Counted from the first letter of the stretch, positions 1 to 9,297 are shown. The stretch: DNA of 64,000 nt from Hymenobacter norwichensis DSM 15439 (GCF_000420705.1 NZ_ATVL01000006.1:806267-870266), one strand, 5' to 3'. Numbers and translations: made by a program. The notes: generated from the sequence alone by a model not told the origin.

Positions 1-1482
1 ATGCTGATTTACACCGTGTTTGTGGTGGGCGTGGTACTGACCCAGCTGCCCCGGCACGCGCCGCAGTGGCGCTCTGGCTACTTCCGTCTGACGCTGGCGG
101 GCACCGTGCTCAGCGCTGCCATGGTGGCCTGGTATGGTTCGGGGGCGGCGCTGCTGGCGTGCGTAGCCTCGCTGGCGGTGTGGCTCGGTTACCTCAATCA
201 ACCCCACCTGAAGCTGGTCAGCAATGCGCTATTCACGGCTATTGGTAGCGCGTGGCAGATGATGCCGGGCTTGGTAAGCCTAGTGCGCCTGCCCGACAAT
301 GTAGGCGGCCGGGTAGGTCGGGCCTGGTTTTATGGCCGGCTGCTGGGCGTACCGTTGCTGGCGCTAGCTGTGTTCCACGTGCTGTTTATGATTGCCAATC
401 CCGTGTACAGCCAACTCACCAGCCGGGCGCTGGCGATAGTAGGGGAATGGATAGAAGCCCTATTTGAAAACCTGTCGGTGCCGCATCTGCTGTTTTTTCT
501 GCTGGGACTGGCTACCACCGGGGCCGCGCTGGTACTGGTGCCGGTGCACTACTTCACCGACCGGGAATCACGCTTCGGCGAGTTTATCACGCGGCAGCGC
601 GACCGGGTGGCCTCCTTTGCCGTGCGCCGCCCCGATTTTCGCCTGCAGAACTTCCGAGCCCTCGATTTGCGCAAGGAATACCTGGTGGCGCTCAGTTTGC
701 TGGTTTTGGTGAACGTGCTGCTGCTGGTCGTCAACGTCATCGACATCAACTGGATCTGGTTTGGGTTCAAGCCCGCGCCCAACTTCGACCTCACGCAATT
801 TGTGCACGAAGGTACTTATGTGCTCATCTTGAGCATTTTGGTAGCTATGGGGATTGTGCTGTGGTTTTTCCGCCGCAACCTGAATTTCTACCAGCGCGGG
901 CTGCCAGTACTACGCGGGCTGGCCACGGTGTGGGTGCTGCAAAACGCAGTGCTGGCCGTGTCGGTAGGGCTGCGCAACTACTACTACATCGTCAATACAG
1001 GTTTGGCTTACAAGCGCATTGGGGTGTATGGCTTCCTGTTGCTCACGTTTTTTGGGCTGGCTACGGTGCTGCTCAAAATCTGGCAGCGCCGCTCGGCCTT
1101 CTCGCTGGTGCGCCTCAATGCGCTGGCGGCTTACGTGCTGCTGGTGGGTCTGGCTTGCGGCAACTGGGAAATCTGGATTGTGCGCTACAACCTGCGCCCT
1201 GAGTTGCCTACCCTCGATTACGGCTTCTTGCTAGACATGCCCGACCGGGTGCTACCGGAATTGGCTGCCCACCAAGCGGTGCTCACGCAGCGCCACCTCG
1301 TGCACGAAAGCTACAGTGGTACTTGGGAAAAGCTGGAACCGGCCGCTGCTACCCAACGGCTTCAGCAGCGCCTCCAAGAGTTCAAGGCCCTGCAAGCCGC
1401 CCGCCACTGGCCCAGCTACACCTACGCCGACTGGCAGGCAGATAAGGAGCTGAACGAACGAGCCTCCAGACCAACGAAATAG
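1..1482 (+). CDS. DUF4173/DUF4153-type multi-pass membrane protein (possibly cut at window edge)
   Basis: Integral membrane protein of 493 residues with about nine hydrophobic segments (roughly residues 1-15, 28-64, 113-134, 161-184, 227-252, 271-290, 313-328, 342-364, 371-396) and a soluble, charged C-terminal tail of about 95 residues. The arrangement and the tail pattern around LDYGFLLDMPDRV fit the DUF4173 (DUF4153-like) family, which has no assigned biochemical role. The ATG is the first base of the window, so the true start may lie upstream. It is followed in the same direction by several small membrane proteins. Family call is from recognition of the overall pattern only. Confidence 0.7.
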   Translation: MLIYTVFVVGVVLTQLPRHAPQWRSGYFRLTLAGTVLSAAMVAWYGSGAALLACVASLAVWLGYLNQPHLKLVSNALFTAIGSAWQMMPGLVSLVRLPDNVGGRVGRAWFYGRLLGVPLLALAVFHVLFMIANPVYSQLTSRALAIVGEWIEALFENLSVPHLLFFLLGLATTGAALVLVPVHYFTDRESRFGEFITRQRDRVASFAVRRPDFRLQNFRALDLRKEYLVALSLLVLVNVLLLVVNVIDINWIWFGFKPAPNFDLTQFVHEGTYVLILSILVAMGIVLWFFRRNLNFYQRGLPVLRGLATVWVLQNAVLAVSVGLRNYYYIVNTGLAYKRIGVYGFLLLTFFGLATVLLKIWQRRSAFSLVRLNALAAYVLLVGLACGNWEIWIVRYNLRPELPTLDYGFLLDMPDRVLPELAAHQAVLTQRHLVHESYSGTWEKLEPAAATQRLQQRLQEFKALQAARHWPSYTYADWQADKELNERASRPTK

Positions 1483-1530
1483 CCTGCTGCCTCAACCATT
1501 TGCCTGGTCGCTCATTCATTTATCGAAGAT

Positions 1531-1770
1531 ATGCTCCTTCAATTCGCTTTAACCGTCTTGGCCCTGCTGGTATGCGTCGGCGACGTAGCAGCGCTGGCTT
1601 TCCTACTGTCTTGGCAAGACCACGCCGACAACCCCATTTCCCGCCGCCAACGCCTACTGACGGGCGTCCTGCCAGCCAGCTGCCTACTCCTGTTGCTGCT
1701 GTTGGGTGCGGTATTTTTCCTGATGATGCTTTGGTCGCCGCAGGGGGCTGAGCTATTGGCTGGTCGTTGA
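1531..1770 (+). CDS. Small two-helix membrane protein, unknown
   Basis: A 79-residue protein with two strongly hydrophobic stretches (about residues 3-28 and 46-68) separated by a short polar loop rich in Arg, Asp and Gln. No family recognised. It lies 48 bp after the DUF4173 gene and 13 bp before the next gene on the same strand, which supports a real coding unit in a short operon of membrane proteins. Confidence 0.55.
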   Translation: MLLQFALTVLALLVCVGDVAALAFLLSWQDHADNPISRRQRLLTGVLPASCLLLLLLLGAVFFLMMLWSPQGAELLAGR

Positions 1771-1783
1771 TATTTTCTTCGCT

Positions 1784-2197
1784 ATGGAAGCTCAACTCAC
1801 TCCGTCCGCACCACTGGCAAGCAGTAGGCTCGGCCGCTGGCTGGCCGTTGCGCAACAGCTTAAGGATACACTTACTATCCTGGGTATAAATATTATGCTG
1901 CTTTTTGCTTTGTTGTTTTTCGGCTTGCCTGTTCCCGGTCTGATTCTTTATTGCCTGCGTTGGCAGCTAACCCGCGGAGCCAGTACCTACCGCCGGACCG
2001 TGGTTCTATGGTCCCTCAGCGCCGTGCACGAACTGCTGTGCATACTGCTGTTTCAATCCGCGGAGATGCATGCGGAAATGCATGAGTACGCCCAATGGCT
2101 CAGCTGGGGCTACACTCTAGGGTTGGTACTCAGTTTGGCCGGTTTTGCCGAAGCCGTGTACAGCGGCCAAAAAGCAGAAATGTCAGCGCAACAGTGA
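1784..2197 (+). CDS. Hypothetical three-helix membrane protein
   Basis: A 137-residue protein with a polar N-terminus of about 20 residues and hydrophobic segments at about 28-52, 65-85 and 103-125. The short loop after the second segment contains EMHAEMHEY, with two His that could bind metal, but this is only noted. No family recognised. Its stop codon TGA overlaps the GTG start of the next gene (GTGA), an arrangement typical of translational coupling. Confidence 0.55.
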   Translation: MEAQLTPSAPLASSRLGRWLAVAQQLKDTLTILGINIMLLFALLFFGLPVPGLILYCLRWQLTRGASTYRRTVVLWSLSAVHELLCILLFQSAEMHAEMHEYAQWLSWGYTLGLVLSLAGFAEAVYSGQKAEMSAQQ

Positions 2198-2595
2198 CCG
2201 GCAGCAGTCCACCCGATACGCTCCGTCGCCGAGTGTGGTACGTGGCCCTGGCGTTACTCACTATGCTGGCTGGGCTGGCTTCTCGTCGGCCGGAGCTGGA
2301 GTTGCCCGGTTTCCTGGTCACCTACGCCGGCGACACGCTGTGGGCCTTGCTAGTTTTCTGGCTGCTCGGGCTGGTGTTCGTGGGTAAAACCACCAACTGG
2401 GTAGCTGCTGTGGCGCTGGGCTTCTGCTTCCTCATCGAAACCAGCCAACTCTACCAAACGCCGTGGCTGAACAGCCTGCGCGCTACGCTGCCGGGTAGCT
2501 TGGTGCTGGGCCACGGCTTCCTGTGGCGCGACTTGCTTTGCTACACCGTGGGCGTGGCGCTGGGGTGGCTGTTGGAAACCGGCTGGCAGCGTTGA
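2194..2595 (+). CDS. DUF2809 family membrane protein
   Basis: Small integral membrane protein of 133 residues. The motif run LPGFLVTYAGDTLWALL, then FLIETSQLYQ and RDLLCYTVGV, is characteristic of DUF2809 proteins, which are about 120-140 residues with four helices and no known function. The longer open frame reaching back to 2095 reads through the preceding gene. I choose GTG at 2194 because it overlaps the upstream TGA as GTGA and gives the usual family length. Confidence 0.75.
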   Translation: MTGSSPPDTLRRRVWYVALALLTMLAGLASRRPELELPGFLVTYAGDTLWALLVFWLLGLVFVGKTTNWVAAVALGFCFLIETSQLYQTPWLNSLRATLPGSLVLGHGFLWRDLLCYTVGVALGWLLETGWQR

Positions 2596-2656
2596 CGAAC
2601 TCGCCTTGCTCAGCACAACCAAACAGTAAAGTAGACTTCATTAATCAATTTTCTCA

Positions 2657-3049
2657 ATGCAAATCGTGAAGGAATACCCGCTTAAATCTGGCTACCAGCC
2701 CCGGCCTGCTTCTTCGCCGGGTCGGGCACTGAGCGTGCTGGTGGCCGTGTGCGCCGTGCTGTGGGTGTGGTGGATGGTGCCGTACTTCTGGCCGCAGCTT
2801 GATACTTACGGAGTCAATAGCCTGTTCAATTGGCTGAAAGTGGCCTTGCCGCTAAGCAATGGAGCCGTGCTCTGGTGGGTGACCCGGCCGATGTGGAAAA
2901 GCCCCCGCCTCGACAAGCAAGAAGAATTCAAGCGCAGCTTTGTGCTTGTGCTGAGCGTGCTGTTTCACCTAGCATCTCTCACATTGATGGTAGCCTTAGT
3001 GCTCTTGTTTAGTGACGTTGTGGTGGACGGTGCCGGCGGTGTTAGGTAA
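2657..3049 (+). CDS. Hypothetical membrane protein
   Basis: A 130-residue protein with a basic N-terminus and three predicted membrane segments (about residues 24-46, 58-76, 94-120). The acidic/basic linker SPRLDKQEEFKR lies between segments two and three. No family recognised. It stands 61 bp after the DUF2809 gene and 54 bp before another small membrane protein on the same strand, so it probably belongs to the same loose cluster. Confidence 0.5.
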   Translation: MQIVKEYPLKSGYQPRPASSPGRALSVLVAVCAVLWVWWMVPYFWPQLDTYGVNSLFNWLKVALPLSNGAVLWWVTRPMWKSPRLDKQEEFKRSFVLVLSVLFHLASLTLMVALVLLFSDVVVDGAGGVR

Positions 3050-3103
3050 GGTGCAATTTCTGGTGGCCGCTTTGTCTTATCGTTTTTTCAAGGTGCTAAT
3101 CGT

Positions 3104-3439
3104 ATGAGCCAGCTCCAGCTTTTTGCGGCCCGTGCGTTGCGGGCATTGCCTACGTCGTTGTGGTGGGTGCTAGGCGCGCTGGTAGGGGCGCTACTCAGCA
3201 TCCGCCTCGAAAATGAAGTTTTTCCGCACACGCCTGCCGCGGCCAGATTGGCCTACTGGATAGTGAGATTGTGCGTGGTGGTGCTGCCGCCGCTGGGCGT
3301 GGTGTGGCTGTGGCGAGTGGCGGCAGGAGTGGGGCATGCGGGCTGGCGGCTGCTGTGGTACATGGCTGCGTTGGGTGCCACGGGCCTGTCAGTTGGGATG
3401 CTGTTGCTGCTATTGTTTGGGTTGATAGTGTGGCTGTAA
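3104..3439 (+). CDS. Hypothetical small membrane protein
   Basis: A 111-residue protein with hydrophobic segments at about residues 17-30, 48-70 and 82-110. No recognised domain. The 223 bp between its stop and the penicillin-binding protein gene hold no convincing gene. A possible -7-like TATATTTA lies about 55 bp before the next start. Confidence 0.45.
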   Translation: MSQLQLFAARALRALPTSLWWVLGALVGALLSIRLENEVFPHTPAAARLAYWIVRLCVVVLPPLGVVWLWRVAAGVGHAGWRLLWYMAALGATGLSVGMLLLLLFGLIVWL

Positions 3440-3662
3440 CGCGGCCTGGCTGGTGAAATTTCAGGCACTGGAAACGGTGGAACACTGCCTAACACTGCGC
3501 TTTTCCTCTACGCAACTCTACGCGAACCATCGATGTGTGCTACCAACGAGTTGCTACGCAGAAGGCAAACCAACAAAAACGGCAGGCCAGCCCGCGCCTA
3601 ACTGGTATATTTACCACTTCTTGACCTGCCACCCCAGGAAGTTGTTGCCCAATCTGCTCTGA

Positions 3663-6038
3663 ATGTCCGTTCCAAGACTGCCGAAGACAAACCCTACACC
3701 CAAGCCACGCCGGCCGTGGTCGAACCGTGCGGCACGTGCCATTTGGGCCCTTTTCGTGCTCGGCGTAGGCACCTTTCTGCTCTACCCGATTCTGGTGAGC
3801 ATGAACTTCATGTTCCTGTTCGGCAAGTCGCCGAGTCTGGAAGAACTGGAAGACCCTAAGGTGGAGCAGCCTTCGGAAATCTACACGGCCGATGGCGTAC
3901 TGTTGGGCAAGTACTTCCGCGAAAACCGGGTACCGGTGTCCCTCAATAAAATGTCGCCGCTGCTAATCAAGGCGCTGGTTGCTACCGAAGACGTGCGCTT
4001 CTACGAGCACTCCGGCATCGACCTGACGGCTCTGGCCCGCGCCGTAGGTGGCGTGTTGAGCGGCAACCCCAGCGGCGGCGGTTCCACCATCACCCAGCAG
4101 CTAGCCAAAAACCTCTACAAAACCCGCCGGGGCGAAACCCGCGGCGGCCTCGGCTACATTCCGGGTGTGAGCACGCTCATCAGCAAAACCAAGGAGTGGC
4201 TGACCGCCGTGGAGCTGGAGCGGCGCTATACCAAAGAGGAAATTCTACGGATGTATTTCAACACGGTGGAGTACGGCTCGAAGGCTTACGGTATCAAAGT
4301 AGCCGCCAAAACCTTCTTCAGCACATCCCCTGATAGCCTTACTGCCGAGCAGGCTGCCACGCTGGTGGGCATGCTCAACAACCCTACCGCCTACAATCCG
4401 CGCTTTCACCCGGAGGCATCCCGCAAGCGCCGCAACTTGGTCCTTGCGCGTATGGGTCAGGCGGGCGTGCTGCCGGTCGCCGAAGTGGCCGCGCTCCAGC
4501 AAACGCCCATCCAGCTTAAGTATCAGTTCGAGCAGCACATTGATGGCCCGCCGACGTATTTCCGGGGCGCCGTGAGCCAGTTCGTGAATAACTGGTGCGA
4601 AAAGAACGGCTACGATATGTACCGCGACGGGCTGCGCATCTATACCACTATCGACTCACGGATGCAGCAATACGCCGAGGAATCGGTGCAGGACCGCATG
4701 AAACGGCTGCAACAGCAGTTCGATAGGTTCTGGAAAAACCGGGACAAAAACCCGTGGGTGGACGAGGACGGCAATGAAATTCCGAACTTCATTGAAACCC
4801 AGATGAAGCGCATCGAGCAGTACAAAGAGCTGGCGGCCCGCTACAAAGGCCAGCCGGCCCTGCTCGATTCGGTGCTGCACCGCAAGCGTCCTACCAAGGT
4901 ATTCACCTGGAAAGGGGACGGCGACACCACACTGCTACTCTCGCCGCTCGATTCGCTGGCGTACTACAAGCACTTCCTGCACGCCGGCATGATGACTATG
5001 GACCCCTTCACCGGCCAGATCAAGGCTTGGGTAGGTGGGCTCAACTACCGCTTCTTCCAGTACGACCACGTGAAGCAAGGCAAGCGCCAGGCCGGCTCCA
5101 CGTTCAAGCCCTTCGTTTACCTCACCGCCATCGATAACGGCTACGCGCCCTGCGACCGTATTCGCGACGAGCGGGTGACCATCAACTACGTGGAGAACGG
5201 CAAGGACATGGAGTGGAAGCCTGATAACGTGACCCGCGAGTACACCGGTATCAACATGACCTTGCGCCAAGCCATGGCCCGTTCCGTAAACTCGGTAACG
5301 GCCCAGCTCACGGAGCGGGTCGGCTGGGAGAACGTAGCTAAGTACGCGCATAAAGTCGGCATCAAGAGCCCGTTGCTGTCGGTGCCCAGCATCGGCCTCG
5401 GCTCGGGCGGCGACGTGAGCGTGTACGAAATGGTGAATGCCTACAGCACCTTCGTCAACCAGGGTTTTCAGTCGGAGCCTATGATTGTGACGCGCATTGA
5501 AGACCGCAACGGCAACGTCATCAAGCAGTTCGACCCCAAGCAGCGCCGTGCCATTGCGCCCGAAACGGCGTGGCTGATGCTTTACATGCTGCGCGGCGGC
5601 ATGGACGAGCCCGGCGGTACCTCGCAGGCCCTGTGGGAATACGAGCTGTGGAAAAAAGACAACCAGATTGGCGGCAAAACCGGCACCACCTCCAACTATT
5701 CCGACGGTTGGTATATGGGCGTCACCAAGGATTTAGTAACCGGTGTGTGGGTGGGCGGCGAAGACCGGAGCATCCACTTCCAGGGCTCCCAGCAAGGAGA
5801 AGGTGGCCGCACGGCGCTACCCATCTTCGGCAAGTACATGGAGAAAGTGTACGAAGACACCGACCTGGGTATCACCATGGGGCCGTTTCCGAAGTATCCC
5901 GGCAAGATTTCGCGCAAATACCAGTGCGTATCTGAGCAGCCGCGCCGCCGCCGGGTAGAACCAGTTGATTCTATTGTGGCGGATAACCTGCTGGAGCAAA
6001 TTAACAGCGGCGCGGTAGCCGTACCCGATAGTTTGTAG
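3663..6038 (+). CDS. Penicillin-binding protein 1A (bifunctional transglycosylase/transpeptidase)
   Basis: Polymerises lipid II into glycan strands and cross-links the peptides in the periplasm. It has 791 residues with a short cytoplasmic, Pro/Arg-rich N-terminus and one membrane anchor at about residues 28-50. The GT51 glycosyltransferase domain follows, with EDVRFYEHSGID (catalytic Glu) and GGSTITQQLAKN. The transpeptidase domain has S479-T-F-K (SxxK), S541-V-N (SxN) and K672-T-G (KTG). All catalytic motifs are intact and the length is usual for class A PBPs. It is monocistronic by position, with a convergent gene starting 9 bp after its stop. Confidence 0.96.
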   Translation: MSVPRLPKTNPTPKPRRPWSNRAARAIWALFVLGVGTFLLYPILVSMNFMFLFGKSPSLEELEDPKVEQPSEIYTADGVLLGKYFRENRVPVSLNKMSPLLIKALVATEDVRFYEHSGIDLTALARAVGGVLSGNPSGGGSTITQQLAKNLYKTRRGETRGGLGYIPGVSTLISKTKEWLTAVELERRYTKEEILRMYFNTVEYGSKAYGIKVAAKTFFSTSPDSLTAEQAATLVGMLNNPTAYNPRFHPEASRKRRNLVLARMGQAGVLPVAEVAALQQTPIQLKYQFEQHIDGPPTYFRGAVSQFVNNWCEKNGYDMYRDGLRIYTTIDSRMQQYAEESVQDRMKRLQQQFDRFWKNRDKNPWVDEDGNEIPNFIETQMKRIEQYKELAARYKGQPALLDSVLHRKRPTKVFTWKGDGDTTLLLSPLDSLAYYKHFLHAGMMTMDPFTGQIKAWVGGLNYRFFQYDHVKQGKRQAGSTFKPFVYLTAIDNGYAPCDRIRDERVTINYVENGKDMEWKPDNVTREYTGINMTLRQAMARSVNSVTAQLTERVGWENVAKYAHKVGIKSPLLSVPSIGLGSGGDVSVYEMVNAYSTFVNQGFQSEPMIVTRIEDRNGNVIKQFDPKQRRAIAPETAWLMLYMLRGGMDEPGGTSQALWEYELWKKDNQIGGKTGTTSNYSDGWYMGVTKDLVTGVWVGGEDRSIHFQGSQQGEGGRTALPIFGKYMEKVYEDTDLGITMGPFPKYPGKISRKYQCVSEQPRRRRVEPVDSIVADNLLEQINSGAVAVPDSL

Positions 6039-6047
6039 ATGCTGCCG

Positions 6048-6311
6048 CTATTTGCAGCCGCAGTCTTCGCACTCTTTCAGCGTAACGAACGGCACCACCC
6101 CGGCGCAGCCACCCCAAGTAAATTGCTTGCACTTCTTCTCTTTTGGGTCGAAGTAGTAGCGGGGTATAGCCGCAAGGCACATGCCCGCATCGGGCACCAA
6201 CGAACAGGCGGCGGCTTGTTCGGGGCTAGGAGTATCGATGTCGTCCTCCCGGCAACAGGTAGCAGAGGAGAGCAGGGCAGTAGCAGATAGTAGGAGTAGC
6301 GTCTTTTTCAT
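6048..6311 (-). CDS. Secreted Kunitz/BPTI-domain protein
   Basis: An 87-residue exported protein. Residues 1-19 form a signal peptide ending at CysCys, so it may be a lipoprotein, though the lipobox is weak. Residues 36-86 match the Kunitz inhibitor fold. Cys36, 45, 61 and 69 have the spacings 9, 16 and 8 of BPTI, followed by Cys81 and Cys84/86. The FTWGGC segment corresponds to FVYGGC of BPTI, and Gly43 to Gly12. The residue after the second Cys (P1) is Leu46, not Lys/Arg, which would suggest chymotrypsin- or elastase-like targets if it inhibits proteases. The last spacings are one residue off, with an extra Cys. It is probably cotranscribed with the two genes upstream (39 bp gap). Confidence 0.85.
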   Translation of the reverse strand: MKKTLLLLSATALLSSATCCREDDIDTPSPEQAAACSLVPDAGMCLAAIPRYYFDPKEKKCKQFTWGGCAGVVPFVTLKECEDCGCK

Positions 6312-6350
6312 GTAACTATGAGCCCCACACTTAGGCTATCGTTGCATCAG

Positions 6351-7568
6351 CTAACGATTTGGCTGGCGGCGCAACACAAATAATATCAGCAGCAGACCAG
6401 CAGCCACCAGCGCCGAAAGCCCCTGAAATCGGAGGCGCCAGGAAACTGAGCTTTCCATAGCTTGATTCACCTCTAGCGAATTGCTCCAAGCAATAAAAGC
6501 ATCTGCAATGGGAAGCTGACCGAAGAGGTAGCGCTTCTGCCCACCAAGAGTAAGCGGAATACCAAAGGCTTCTATGCTGTTGCGTAGCCCAATAGTGGTA
6601 GTATAATCGCCGTAGCGCTGCATCACCCGCCGGCCTACAATGGATGCTGCTCCGCCTACATCCAGCAACACCGGTCCCGAGTCGATGTGCTCGGCGTTGG
6701 GCGCTTCTTGCGCCGATTCGCGCATGCCTGGCAAGCCGAAGCGGGAAGTCAGGAAATGGTGGCGGTATCGTATGAAGTGTTGGCGCGCGTAAGCGGAATC
6801 CACTTCAAACAGAAAATTGAGTATCTGACTCTGCGAAGCCCCCATGGCGGCCTGTACTACCACGCCGGTTTGCGCGTCGGTCTTGTGCGGAATCAGGCCC
6901 AGCGAATCAAGATGCGTATCAACGCGGGCCAGCCACTGCCGGATGGCTGGTTGATAACGTGAGAGTAGCACCCGGTCATGCGTAGCGAGAGCCGCCAGAC
7001 ACACCACCCCATCGGCGGGCCAGGCCGCATCGGAGTAAGATTCAGGGTAGGGGGTGGCACTCTGGGTTATACCCTGGGCTATGGAGGCGCAGCCTTGCTC
7101 GAACTGTCTTACATCGGCGGTGTCGCGGCGGGCGGCGGGCTGCACGGCTAAATAGCGGCCCAGCAGGTAGGTTGACCAGCCAGTATAATAGGCGCCGTAC
7201 GGTATTGGCAGGTCTTGCTCAAAGGTGGAGCGGCCCGTTGGCGAATTGATGGCGTGCACTGCCCAGGAAACTTCCGTTAGTGCCTCCTGGTATACGGCCG
7301 TAGTGTCGGGTGCGCCGGCTGCTAGCTCCACCCAAGTCAGGCCGTAAAGTGCATTGAGGTACACGAAGCCTTCTGGGTAGATCTGTTGCATTTCCTCGGC
7401 TGCCCCTTGGTGCAGGCGGGTTTTCAGAAAGCGTGCGTGTTGCAGCAAATCCTGATTGACGGCGCGGCCACCAACCAACGTGAAACTAGGGTGGTAGTAC
7501 AGCCGGTAATTCAGGTAGGCCAGCAGGAGCAACAGCAAAACCAAAGGTACCCGCAGTAGTGTCCGCAT
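6351..7568 (-). CDS. Membrane-anchored protein of unknown function with two terminal helices
   Basis: A 405-residue protein with an N-terminal membrane segment (about 5-22) and a C-terminal one (about 381-399, followed by Arg-rich residues). The soluble part between them is helical and rich in aromatic residues, with runs such as YPEGFVYLNALYG and AWPADGVVCLAAL. These recall alpha/alpha-barrel enzymes of the linalool dehydratase or glycoside-processing type, but I cannot assign it. It lies 9 bp after the epimerase gene, so the two are almost certainly one transcript, with the Kunitz gene downstream. Confidence 0.6.
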   Translation of the reverse strand: MRTLLRVPLVLLLLLLAYLNYRLYYHPSFTLVGGRAVNQDLLQHARFLKTRLHQGAAEEMQQIYPEGFVYLNALYGLTWVELAAGAPDTTAVYQEALTEVSWAVHAINSPTGRSTFEQDLPIPYGAYYTGWSTYLLGRYLAVQPAARRDTADVRQFEQGCASIAQGITQSATPYPESYSDAAWPADGVVCLAALATHDRVLLSRYQPAIRQWLARVDTHLDSLGLIPHKTDAQTGVVVQAAMGASQSQILNFLFEVDSAYARQHFIRYRHHFLTSRFGLPGMRESAQEAPNAEHIDSGPVLLDVGGAASIVGRRVMQRYGDYTTTIGLRNSIEAFGIPLTLGGQKRYLFGQLPIADAFIAWSNSLEVNQAMESSVSWRLRFQGLSALVAAGLLLILFVLRRQPNR

Positions 7569-7577
7569 GGGTTCTGG

Positions 7578-8492
7578 CTACTCTTCCTCGTAGAACGATT
7601 CCAGTGCGGGTTTTAAGTGCGGGTACTCGAATGTGAAGCCCTGGCGCAGCACCTTTTCGGCGCTTACCCGTTGGCTGGCTAGCACAATCTCACTCATTTC
7701 GCCCATCATGAGGTTCAAGGCAAACTCCGGTACCTTGGGCAGTACCAACGGGCGGTGCAGCACGCTGGCTAGGGTTTCGGTGAACTCCTTATTGGTAACC
7801 GGGTGTGGCGACACGGCATTATAAGTGCCTTGCCACTGCGGTTCCTCCAGCATCTGAATCAGCAAGCGGCACAAATCGTCGAGGTGAATCCAAGACATAT
7901 ATTGCTTGCCGGTGCCGAGCGGGGCGCCCGCCATCATCTTCACGGTGCGCGCCAATGGCACCAGCGCGCCACCTTCGGGACTGAGCACAATACCAATACG
8001 AGTTATTATGGTGCGGATGTCCAGCTTCTCCACATCATGCGCAGCGGCTTCCCACTTCTGCGACACCTCCACCAGAAAATCGGTGGCCGAAGCAGCTGGT
8101 GTTTCCTCGTTTACTACTTGGTCACCACTGTCGCCGTAAATCCCAATAGCCGAAGCCGAGATGAAAGCGCGCACATGGTGCCCTGGCTTGGCTAGTTCGC
8201 GTGCTAGTAGCGCTGTGCCTCCCAACCGGCTGGTCAGGATTTCGCGCTTGCGCTCCTCCGTCCATTTGCCCTCTGATACGCTGGAGCCCGCCAGATTGAT
8301 TATGTAATCGGCGTAGGGTACGGCGGCTTCGTCGATGGTGCTGGCGCGTAAGTCCCAGCGGAAGCTACGGTAGCGGCCGGTGCCGGGCTGGCGGCTGAGT
8401 AGAGCTACCTCGTAGCCGGCATCAATAAGCATCTCGGCAAGACGGGTGCCAATCATGCCGGTACCACCGCTGATGAGGACTTTACGGGACAT
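7578..8492 (-). CDS. TIGR01777-family epimerase (YfcH/SDR39U1-like)
   Basis: NAD(P)-binding extended short-chain dehydrogenase, 304 residues. The N-terminal GGTGMIGTRL is the Rossmann glycine motif. FISASAIGIYGDSGD, with the Ser and Tyr of the active site, and the C-terminal DUF1731-like region (LPKVPEFALNLMMGEMSEI) are hallmarks of the TIGR01777 family, whose substrate is not established. It is the first gene of a probable three-gene unit. A TACCTTCG -7 element lies 24 bp upstream of the start. Confidence 0.9.
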   Translation of the reverse strand: MSRKVLISGGTGMIGTRLAEMLIDAGYEVALLSRQPGTGRYRSFRWDLRASTIDEAAVPYADYIINLAGSSVSEGKWTEERKREILTSRLGGTALLARELAKPGHHVRAFISASAIGIYGDSGDQVVNEETPAASATDFLVEVSQKWEAAAHDVEKLDIRTIITRIGIVLSPEGGALVPLARTVKMMAGAPLGTGKQYMSWIHLDDLCRLLIQMLEEPQWQGTYNAVSPHPVTNKEFTETLASVLHRPLVLPKVPEFALNLMMGEMSEIVLASQRVSAEKVLRQGFTFEYPHLKPALESFYEEE

Positions 8493-8516
8493 GGGAAGGG
8501 TTGCTGATGTGGGTTG

Positions 8517-8524
8517 CGAAGGTA
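8517..8524 (-). promoter_or_regulatory. Putative -7 element TACCTTCG for the epimerase operon
   Basis: Read on the minus strand the sequence is TACCTTCG, close to the Bacteroidota primary-sigma -7 consensus TAnnTTTG, and it ends 24 bp before the start codon at 8492. No clear -33 TTG is seen at the usual 19-21 bp spacing, so this is a moderate call. Confidence 0.4.
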
Positions 8525-8622
8525 GTAGCCTTGGTGAAACCGCGGCTAGCTTAACATTAAATTGGAAAAGGACAGCAACCTATCATTTAAACCAGAATAT
8601 TCAGAAATATTCTTTTAAAACA

Positions 8623-9297
8623 TTATTTGCCAATCATGCGCAGAAACTCAGCCCGCAAGGCAGCGTCCTGCTCGAATATCCCACTGTATTCGGCTGTGAT
8701 AGTAGAACTGCTGGTGTCGTTTACTCCGCGGCTCATCACGCAAAGGTGGTCGGCTTCAATAAGTACGGCCACATTATCGGTATGTAAGGTCTGCTTCAAT
8801 TCCTCAGCAATCTGCCGGGTAAGGCGTTCCTGCACCTGCGGGCGGCGGGCATAGTACTGCACCACGCGGTTCAGCTTGCTTAGCCCTACCACGTGCTCGC
8901 CCGGTAAATACGCTACGTGGGCTTTCCCAATAATAGGTACGAAGTGATGCTCGCAGCAAGAAAACAGTGTGATGTCGCGCTCCACCAGCATTTGCTGATA
9001 CTGGTAGCGGTTATCAAACAAGCGTACCTCGGGGCGGTGCTCCGGCGAGAGGCCCCGAAACCACTCCTGCACATACATCTTCGCCACTCGGCGCGGTGTA
9101 CCCGCTAGGCTGTCGTCGGTCAAATCGAGGCCCAGCAGCTGCATTATTTCGCGGAAGTGCTCCGTGATGCCAGCTATCTTCTCGTCTTCCGTCAGCTCAA
9201 AAGCATCAGACCGCAAGGGCGTACGCAAATCGGCCGATAGGTGGGTGTCAACGGGCAGGGTGCCCTCAGGGGCTGAGGTCGGCACGGAGTTATCCAT
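8623..9297 (-). CDS. folE: GTP cyclohydrolase I
   Basis: Converts GTP to 7,8-dihydroneopterin triphosphate, the first step of folate and pterin synthesis. Zinc and active-site motifs are present: CEHHFVPIIGKAHVAYLP, GLSKLNRVV and the C-terminal LCVMSRGVNDTSSSTIT. The 35-40 residue N-terminal part is variable, as in the family. I chose the ATG at 9297, which overlaps the end of queD by 8 bp (ATGGATAA). An upstream in-frame ATG at 9327 would lie inside queD. Coupled with queD, it supplies the substrate for that enzyme. Confidence 0.94.
   Translation of the reverse strand: MDNSVPTSAPEGTLPVDTHLSADLRTPLRSDAFELTEDEKIAGITEHFREIMQLLGLDLTDDSLAGTPRRVAKMYVQEWFRGLSPEHRPEVRLFDNRYQYQQMLVERDITLFSCCEHHFVPIIGKAHVAYLPGEHVVGLSKLNRVVQYYARRPQVQERLTRQIAEELKQTLHTDNVAVLIEADHLCVMSRGVNDTSSSTITAEYSGIFEQDAALRAEFLRMIGK

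Noticed and set aside
3453..3662. 69-codon plus-strand frame before the PBP1A gene
   Set aside because: No hydrophobic or domain pattern; it ends exactly at the PBP start and looks like leader sequence.
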